Of a stretch of 64,000 nt of DNA, positions 57,010-64,000 are shown in pieces. Each line of letters starts with the position of its first letter. The stretch's first letter is position 1. The position numbers and the translations under genes are program-made. The stretch is taken from positions 189,314,270 to 189,378,269 of the forward strand of contig NC_081415.1 in assembly GCF_030272615.1 (NCBI RefSeq), written 5' to 3'. The DNA is from Cryptomeria japonica. Lineage: Eukaryota > Streptophyta > Pinopsida > Cupressales > Cupressaceae. The notes under the pieces were generated by a model. That model searched no databases and was not told where the DNA came from. It saw only the letters and a program-made list of their open reading frames with translations.

Positions 57010-58330
57010 TTTATGGTGGGCCCAAGTAAAGGCACGGTAGAGAATGGGGAGTTAAGATAATAAGGTGAGAAGGGTGTTGTGGTAAGAAAGAGCCACGGGG
57101 GTATGAAGGTGGTAAGAGGGGTAGGATAACGGCTGCAGGGAAGGAATTAGGAAAAGGGAGATACATGGGGTTAGGATAAGTGGTGTGGTGGGAGTTATAA
57201 GAAGTTAGGGAAGGTAAGGATGATGGGCGTAGGGTGTAGGAAGTGGTAAAAGGGGGTGACAGTAGTTTAGGATAGGTAAAAGGGTAAAAGGTGTAGGATG
57301 TAGGATAGGATAGGGGTTGTGAAAGGGTAGCAAGGAGGGTTATGAAGGGTGTTAAGGGGGGTGAGTTAGGATAGGATAGGGATAGGAGGTAGGGTGGTAG
57401 AGAAGTATAGATAGTGGATAGGTAGGTTAAGGGGGGGAAGGGTGAGAGATATGAGATGCAGGGATGGGAAGTCTGAAAGTGTGAGGTATAAGATGAAAGA
57501 AGGTAGATGAGGATAAAGGAAAGGAGATGAAGGGAATGAAGGTATAGGTAAGGGATGATGGGTAAAGGTAGGAAGTAAGGATAAGGGGTGAAATAAAGGG
57601 AAGTGAGGGAAAGCAGAATTGTGATAGGTAAAAGGGTAAAAGGTGTGGGATGTAGGACAGGATAGGGGTTGTGAAAGGGTAGCAAGGAGGGTTATGAAGG
57701 GTGTTAAGGGGGGGAAGGGTGTGAGATAGGAGATGCAGGGATGGGAAGTTAGAAAGTGTGAGGTATAAGATGAAAGAAGGTAGGTGAGGATAAAGGAAAG
57801 GTGATGAAGGGAATGAAGGTATAGGTAAGGGATGATGGGTAAAGGTAGGAACTAAGGATAAGGGTTGAAATAAAGGAAAGTGAGGGAAAGTAGAAATGTG
57901 ATAGGTAAAAGGGTAAAAGGTGTAGGATGTAGGACATGATAGGGGTTGTGAAAGGGTAGCAAGGAGGGTTATGAAGGGTGTTAAGGGGGGTGAGTTAGGA
58001 TAGGATAGGGATAGGAGGTAGGGCCGTAGAGAAGTATAGATAGTGGATAGGTATGTTAAGGGGGGGAAGGGTGTGAGATATGAGATGCAGGGATTGGAAG
58101 TTAGAAAGTGTGAGGTATAAGATGAAAGAAGGTAGGTGAGGATAAAGGAAAGGAGATGAAGGGAATGAAGGTATAGGTAAGGGATGATGGGTAAAGGTAG
58201 GAAGTAAGGATAAGGGGTGAAATAAAGGGAAGTGAGGGAAAGTAGAAATGTAGGATGGATGGAGAATTGGAGAAGGTGAATTGGAAGGGATGAATGATGG
58301 AAAGGAGAAGGGAGGGAAGCGATTCGGTTT
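57010..58330. repeat. Polypurine tandem array, units ~278 and ~355 bp
   Basis: The plus strand is almost only A and G with scattered T. Marker words 'ggtaaaagggtaaaagg' recur at ~57268, 57623 and 57901, and 'gagatgcagggat' at ~57451, 57730 and 58084. The longer unit has an extra ~77 bp with 'gagttaggataggatagg'. Long minus-strand frames here (e.g. 57427-58497) are Ser/Pro/Leu/Tyr/Phe artefacts of the base bias. Runs of G suggest possible quadruplex or triplex formation. Confidence 0.85.
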
Positions 58331-58356
58331 GGGAAGCGATTCGGTTTGGGAACCCG

Positions 58357-61025
58357 TTGTGACGTATTCACACATCGCCCCATTGCAAATGGGGACCCCT
58401 GCTTTTTGCTTTCTAGGGTTTGTTTTCTAGGTCTTTTAGGGTTTTGTCTGTTAGCCTTTGCAGGATGAGTGCTGTCGAGGGGATCGTTGGATCGCAAGCT
58501 TTGCTTTGCTTGAGCTAGGGTGAGTCCACAGGGCCCCAGAATTAGGGTTTCTTTGAGAGTCTTCCTTAGGGCCTGGTTTTGCTCTTGTTGCTAAGTGTGT
58601 CTTGCTTTGTGAGTGGGTATCATTCTTGAAGGTCCGAGCTAGGTCAAGTTGGTGAGTGATGAAGTCTGGAATGTCATCCTGATTTTCAAATGCCCTGAAA
58701 TTTGGCTGTCTGGAATGTCCTGATCCTGAAATTTGGCTAAGTCTGGAATGCCCTAATCCTGAAATTTGACTAAGTCTGGAAAACTGAAGAATCCTCCAAA
58801 AACTAGATTTTGCAATATAACTCCTGGAGGTCCGAAACCACTCTCAAACATCCTGAAAGTATATATGGAATATAACTTAAAGTATAAGCCTAGAACTAAT
58901 GCATTCCTAGGCTTGAATGAAGGCAAAAACGCTTGTTTGAATGAAGAAATGTGAAAATGAAGTCAGGATCATGGCCTAAGGTGAATTTCGCTCCTGACCC
59001 TTCCAAAGGGTCCAGAGCGAAATTCTTATTTCCTCTATTTTTCTCCTTAGCTTGACCAAGTTTGTAGACTTTTGAGGCATAATTGAGAAGGTTTGATGCA
59101 ACTTTGCCTTGAGAGGGAGTTTGATTGATTTTGAAGAACAAGATTTTGGCCTAAAGGAGAATTTCGCTCCTGACCCTTCCAAAGGGTCCAGAGCGAAATT
59201 CATCATAAACTTCATTTGCTACCTTGTTTGACCTTGAAACCTTCTTCCTCAGGTGGAAAATGATCTAAGTTTGCTTCTTGAAGTGGTTTGGAGTTTGAAA
59301 AGTGAGTAATCTAGCTTAGAAGGAGATTTTTGCTCTTGACCCTTCCAAAGGGTCCAGAGCGAAAATCTACCTAAGACTCATTTCTTCCATAGTTTGACCA
59401 AATTTTGATTTGCAAGGCACCTTGAAAGGAAGGATGGACATCCTTTGCCATTGGAAATGTTTGAAAGCATTGAGAAGTGAAGGATTTTGAGCCAAATAGT
59501 GAATTTCGCTCCTGACCCTTCCAAAGGGTCCAGAGCGAAATTCCTAGAAACACCTATTTTTCCATTGGAGGAGGTCAAGTCCTTTTTTTTTAATGGCATA
59601 GATGGAAGTGGGATAGCATGTTTTTGCCTCTTGAGGTGGTTTGGATTTGGAGAAATGGAGAATCAAGCTCAAATCATGAAAATCGCCCCTGACCCTTCCA
59701 GAGGGTCCAGAGCAAAAATCTTCATGGACCTCATTATCTTCCTTGTTAGGCCAAGTTCTTAGTGTCCAAGGCATGATGGAGGAGGGATAGACATATTCTT
59801 GCCTTGAGAAATGATGGAAAGCAATGAAAGATGAAATATCAAGCCTAGAATGAGATTTTCGCTCTTGACCCTTCCAAAGGGTCCAGAGCGAAAATCTACC
59901 TAAGATGCATTTCCTTCCTTGTTTGACCCAATTTTGATGTCCAAGGCATGTTGAAAGAGAAAATGGGCATATTGAAATCTTTAAGGACGTTTGAAAGAGT
60001 TAAGGAATGAGTGTTTTAGCCAAGGAAGGAAATTTCGCTCCTGACCCTTCCAAAGGGTCCATAGCGAAATTCCTTACAAGCCTATATTTTTAACCTTTCT
60101 TGAGCTTAAAACCTTGTTCCTAGGGCAAAGAGAGATGAGATTTTACCTTGCAATAAAGATTGGATTTGAAAGAATGATGATTTTGGTCTAAAAAGGGAAA
60201 TTCCCTCCTGACCCTTCCAAAGGGTCCAGGGCGAAATTGTTTAAAACCTATCTTTTCCCTTAGTTTCATGCCAAATCTAGTGTGGATCATGATTAAAGAA
60301 GTCCTTAGGCATGTCCTTGAATGGTCAACAATTATCAAGTTTGAAGGTATTGAGCCAAATGATGAAAATCGCTCTTGACCCTTCCAGAGGGTCCAGGGCG
60401 AAAATTCTTCAACCACCCATTTTCCCTTGCAAAATCAAGTCAAACTTGGGTTGGATGTGAGAGGAGAGGTGTTTTCTAGCCTTTTGAGCTGAATTCAACA
60501 TGAAATGATGGAGGAATAAGCCTAAATTAAGAAATTTGCTCCTGACCCTTCTAGAGGGTCCAGGGTGAAATTTTACCAAAACCACCTTTTTTCCAAATTT
60601 GTGACAAGACAATTGCAAACTAAAGTGAATTGGGATGGAAGAAGTCTTTAGGAGTAACGTCAAGTTGCTAGGAAACATTAAAATTGAAGGAATTGAGCCA
60701 AATCAAGAATTTCGCTCCTGACCCTTCCAAAGGGTCCAGAGCGAAATTCTAAAATCCACCTATTCCTTTCACATTTGTGCCAAGCCAGGCCTAGACAAAG
60801 ATGATAGAAGCCCTTGAAATTGCCCTTGAATGGATTTTTGTCTCCAAAAATGATGATTTTGGGCTAGAGGAAGAATTTCGCTCCTGACCCTTCCAAAGGG
60901 TCCAGGGCGAAATTCATTAGAGGTCCTGTCCCTAGCCATGATTTCTAGTGAAATTCTCTTTTCTAGTCATTTTGAGGTCAAACAAAATGTTGCAAGCATG
61001 GGAGAGGGATCCAAGGATGAGAGTC
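58357..61025 (-). mobile_element. Family L LTR in minus orientation (copy G), cut by copy I
   Basis: Its terminal part begins (plus strand) TTGTGACGTATTCACACATC, the reverse complement of the end of copy H. The spacer order of copy H can be followed backwards to 61025, where copy I starts. The remainder lies outside the window. The adjoining DNA is not a primer site. Confidence 0.8.
58985..60914 (-). repeat. Array of 12 hairpin units, period ~172 bp (copy G)
   Basis: Units begin near 58985, 59162, 59327, 59503, 59682, 59857, 60031, 60202, 60367, 60535, 60710 and 60876. The plus strand reads TTTCGCTCCTGACCC...GGGTCCAGAGCGAAA. The loop is almost always TCC/TTCC-AAA. Some outer arms are decayed (tttttgctct, ttccctcc). 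Confidence 0.9.
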
Positions 61026-62257
61026 TGTTGATGTATTTTTTATGCACATGCGAACACAGAATAAAATACCTAAAGGTACCTTATCCTCTCTTGAACAAAG
61101 TTCCCGATTGCTGAAGATCTCGTTGAAGGATCAGTCGGAGTAACTCCAAGGTTCTGTTATGTAGGATCTCTACTTGTGGATAAGCTCTCTGTGGTATGAT
61201 GTGATTTTGCTAGAATCACAATGGGATTTACACTTGACGACCTAAACATCTGACTTGCTGGAATCACAGGGTTTCACTAGCATAGATTTTTTGAAAAAAA
61301 GGAAAAAAGGATGAGGGCGAGGGAAGGATCTAATTCTGACACTAAGAATGTAGGAGCAATGATTGATCTTTGACGAAATTCTAACTAAGTCTTGTTTTGA
61401 CATCCCAGGACCATCTCCACAAGATTAGTGCGATCTTCGGAGGAAAGCTTTGTGATGTTCAGATCATTGCTGCAGGCATAGACACCATCAGGCTGATGCA
61501 TGTCAATGAAGAAGCGACAATTGAAGTTAAGCTCAAGCTAAATGATTCCAGTTGACTACACAAGGCAAGTTTGCAATCAACAAACTGCTAGTAGTATGGA
61601 TATACAAATTTCACCATCAATCAAACACATTTCTTCCACTCATCTAATAACATGAAATCAAATCTGAGAAGTATAAAGACCATGCAAATTGTTGAATCGA
61701 CCCATAGATTTCACCATTTCTTCAATGAAGTTTTACAAGTCTTTTACAACAACATCTTGGCAACAATCTTTGCCTTCTCTTTCTATTCTACTCTAATTGC
61801 TATTCTATCAACGGACTATTCCCTATTAGCTAACTATTCACCTACTATCAACTATTGACTCACTATTAGCCTTTACAAATGAGGAGCCAGGGCTTATATA
61901 GTGCCCACAATACAATTCAATGGCTTAGATCAATTTGAAATCAATGGCCAAGATTTTACAATGAAACTCTAATTAGGGTTTGTTACAACAAACTCAATTC
62001 TGGCCAATGAAATAATTGCATTATTTGGACACATGTCTTCTCTGGAATATTCGACCAATGGAGAACCGAGGTAGGTACATCGAAGTTTGTGCCATCTCCC
62101 ATGAGTCAGGTACATTGAATTTGGACACGCTGAGGTGGACCAACCCGACTGGAGGAGTGATGATTGGGATGCCACCTTGTCTGACACTTGGTTGATGTTC
62201 AATTTGGTGATGTTTAGAAGCTAACTTTAATTAACTCTTCTGAAACTATTGGCTTCT

Positions 62258-62509
62258 TCAATGGACCCTTGCTTTAACCTCGTTTGTCTTTGATGTGCAG
62301 GATGGATGGTGTACCTTTCCTTCAAATCCTGGACTGGAAGAGGTCGTCCTTGATGATGTTGGGTTGGAGAAGGTCGTCCTTGTTGATGCCGGACTGGAGA
62401 AGGTCGTCCTTGTTGATGCCGGACTGGAGAAGGTCGTCCTTGTCCTGACTTGATCTTCTTTGATGAGGGTCTGCCAAGTAGTTGATCCTCCGGCTCTGGG
62501 GGTCGCCAT
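62258..62509 (-). pseudogene. Truncated remnant of the antisense ORF
   Basis: Starts MATPRAGGSTTWQTLIKEDQ, matching the first ~20 residues of the intact ORF (49031). It then runs into a 10-residue repeat (RTTFSSPAST, about four units) encoded by the 30-bp minisatellite, and ends after a further ~25 codons. The remaining ~1050 codons are absent. Confidence 0.7.
62330..62450. repeat. 30-bp minisatellite, about 4 units
   Basis: Units of 'ggactggagaaggtcgtcc' plus 'ttgttgatgcc', same as at 33859-33960. The last units are nearly identical, so expansion is recent. Confidence 0.9.
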
Positions 62510-63561
62510 TTGATGCCTACACAAAAGATTAAAGTTAGTCTTTGAGCATCATACCTTAAAGCATAGAATTTAAGATCTTTCAAGGGAATAATTCAAAACA
62601 TTAATTTGAAAATGACATGATAAATCAAGAATTCTAAATTTTCAAATTAATTATGCATGGAAATTAGATTTTTCAAGACTTAGACTTTAAAAGATTGCTA
62701 TGGAAATCAAAACAAGTCTTAAATAAGAACTTCAAAATAATTCTTCATACCTCCTCTTGGAATGCTTAACTATGAACCTTAGAAAATGGAAGGAAGAAGA
62801 TCAGATTTTGCTGGACAAAAATTGAATTTCTGGCTCTCCTTGGATGAACTACACCTCAATTAGCCTTCAAAAGAGCTTCACCTTCACTAGCCTCCAACAC
62901 TTAGCAAGGAATTCTAGAAATTTAGCCTCCAACTTAGTAAGAAATTCGCCTCCAATCTGCCAGAATTCGCTCCTCCAATCTGCTCTTCTAAATTCGCATA
63001 AGAAGGAATGAATGAATGATTTGAATTCACCACAAAGCATCTCCCTTAAATAGGGCACTCACCCTAATTAACCATGAGGCCGACCTAGGTTTTTTAGCAA
63101 TAAAACAAATAAAATTCCCTTTGGAAAGAGGCCAACTTGCTTGTAAAAGCAAAGAAATGAACTTGAGCGCTCACCTTTTATTTTTAAAATTTTTAAATTA
63201 ATTTCAAGGCCTCCAAGGTGGATTTTATATTTTCTTTAAGGCTTTAAAAATTAATTTATTCAATTGTAATGGCCTTAATTCATGCGAATTTGCTTTATCC
63301 TCCCAAATGTCTTGAATTTGGCAAATTTAGTGAAAATTGTGGGCTAGCTTAGGAATATTATGGTTTGATCAAGGCTTAATAAAGCTTCTTTCCTCCTTAG
63401 GCATCAAAATATCGAAAGTGATGGTTTGAACCCCTCGTCTAGACTTGCTCACTTCATAAATTGAAATTTTCACAACCTAGATTTGTAAATTCCCATGTCC
63501 TTGTCTTCACAATCTTGCAACTTAATCAATCAAGGTTGAATGATAGGTTTTTTTTTTTATG

Positions 63562-63944
63562 ATTTCACCTTGGACCCTTTGGAAGGGTCAGGAGCGATTT
63601 TCTAGATCAGGTCCTGAATACCTTGTTTATCATTTCCACAATCTCCCGGAGGGCGAGCTTATGTTTGTTTTGACCTAATCAAAGTCTTGCATTTCAAACT
63701 TTATCATTTTTCATGAGGAAATTAGGTGAAAATGTGAATTTCACCCTAGACCCTCTGGAAGGGTCAGGAGTGATTTTTGCTTATTGGGTCAAAATTCACC
63801 TTAATTTGATCGTTGACCTCCTCCAAGGCAATCTCCAGGGTTCATTTCTCTCCATTGCTGGGTTAGCTCATCGAAACTTTGAAGGAAATATTGCATTTTT
63901 GGGAATTTTGCCATGGACCCTCTGGAAGGTTCAGGAGCGAAATT
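63562..63944 (+). repeat. Hairpin array of copy I, first three units
   Basis: Units near 63562, 63737 and 63906, ~170 bp apart, same architecture as copy H. The array continues beyond the window. Confidence 0.88.
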
Positions 63945-64000
63945 CTCTCCTGAGCTCAAAATTCTCATTTTTGAAGGTCCAAAACCTCTTCAAGGCATTC

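Larger units (their letters stand above)
61026..64000 (+). mobile_element. Family L LTR (copy I), runs off the right edge
   Basis: TGTTGATG at 61026 interrupts copy G. TATATAG (61895-61901), a truncated antisense ORF, the 30-bp minisatellite and the first three hairpins appear in the same order as in copy H. Confidence 0.85.

Noticed and set aside
57011-58497. Long minus-strand ORFs (224 and 356 codons) rich in Ser, Pro, Leu, Tyr and Phe
   Set aside because: They follow from the near absence of purines on that strand, which removes stop codons. The protein repeats follow the DNA array, and no start context or domain exists.
1-64000. tRNA, rRNA or other structural RNA genes
   Set aside because: No cloverleaf, A/B box pair or rRNA segment was seen by eye; the tRNA-like matches are primer-binding sites next to LTRs.

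Overview
The window looks like intergenic or intronic DNA of a seed plant with a very large, retrotransposon-filled genome. I judge a conifer-type gymnosperm most likely. The basis is stacked LTR retrotransposons, Tat-lineage Ty3/Gypsy elements with multi-kilobase LTRs, plant tRNA-iMet primer sites, and only one fragment of a host gene. The taxonomy is an inference, not something the sequence proves.

Layout. (1) 1-about 6070: the 5' half of a minus-strand retroelement with a tRNA-iMet primer-binding site, a coiled-coil gag-like ORF with five zinc-knuckle-like motifs, and a second decayed ORF running off the left edge. (2) 6857-25655: an 18.8-kb minus-strand Tat-type Ty3/Gypsy element bounded by a CTTAC target-site duplication. 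It has 1.47-kb LTRs, decayed gag-PR-RT-RNaseH-aRNH-INT and, in its 3' internal region, an antisense two-exon gene for a plant mobile domain (PMD) protein. Two clusters of AGCGCT-centred repeats lie in opposite orientation near the two ends of its internal region. (3) 26264-26601: two exons of a bHLH transcription-factor gene resembling subgroup IVb (PYE/bHLH11/bHLH121 type), with no recognisable continuation. (4) 28831-about 43600: a minus-strand chromodomain Gypsy element split by a stack of nested insertions, four with readable duplications (AAGTT, TCCT, TCAAA, CCCTT), plus a 4.2-kb solo LTR (GATCC). (5) 44754-64000: a cluster of copies of one giant LTR family (called L here; also the GATCC solo LTR), together with an integrase fragment and a 1.3-kb polypurine tandem array.

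Family L is the most unusual content. Its fullest copy (44754-52126, 7.37 kb) carries an intact antisense ORF of about 1077 codons with its own TATA box. It also carries 12 copies, about 170 bp apart, of a roughly 35-bp inverted repeat. Other copies carry 12-13 hairpins with different stem sequences whose pairing is kept by compensatory changes. Sibling copies have lost the ORF, which is replaced by a short minisatellite. The conserved TATA box about 0.85 kb into each copy and the primer-binding site after 52126 suggest plus-strand transcription, so the hairpins would lie in the 5' leader of the element RNA.

Functionally the window is almost entirely mobile DNA. Most coding regions are broken, often by G-to-A or C-to-T changes that look like decay of methylated cytosines. 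Exceptions are the family L ORF and the 53033-53782 integrase fragment.
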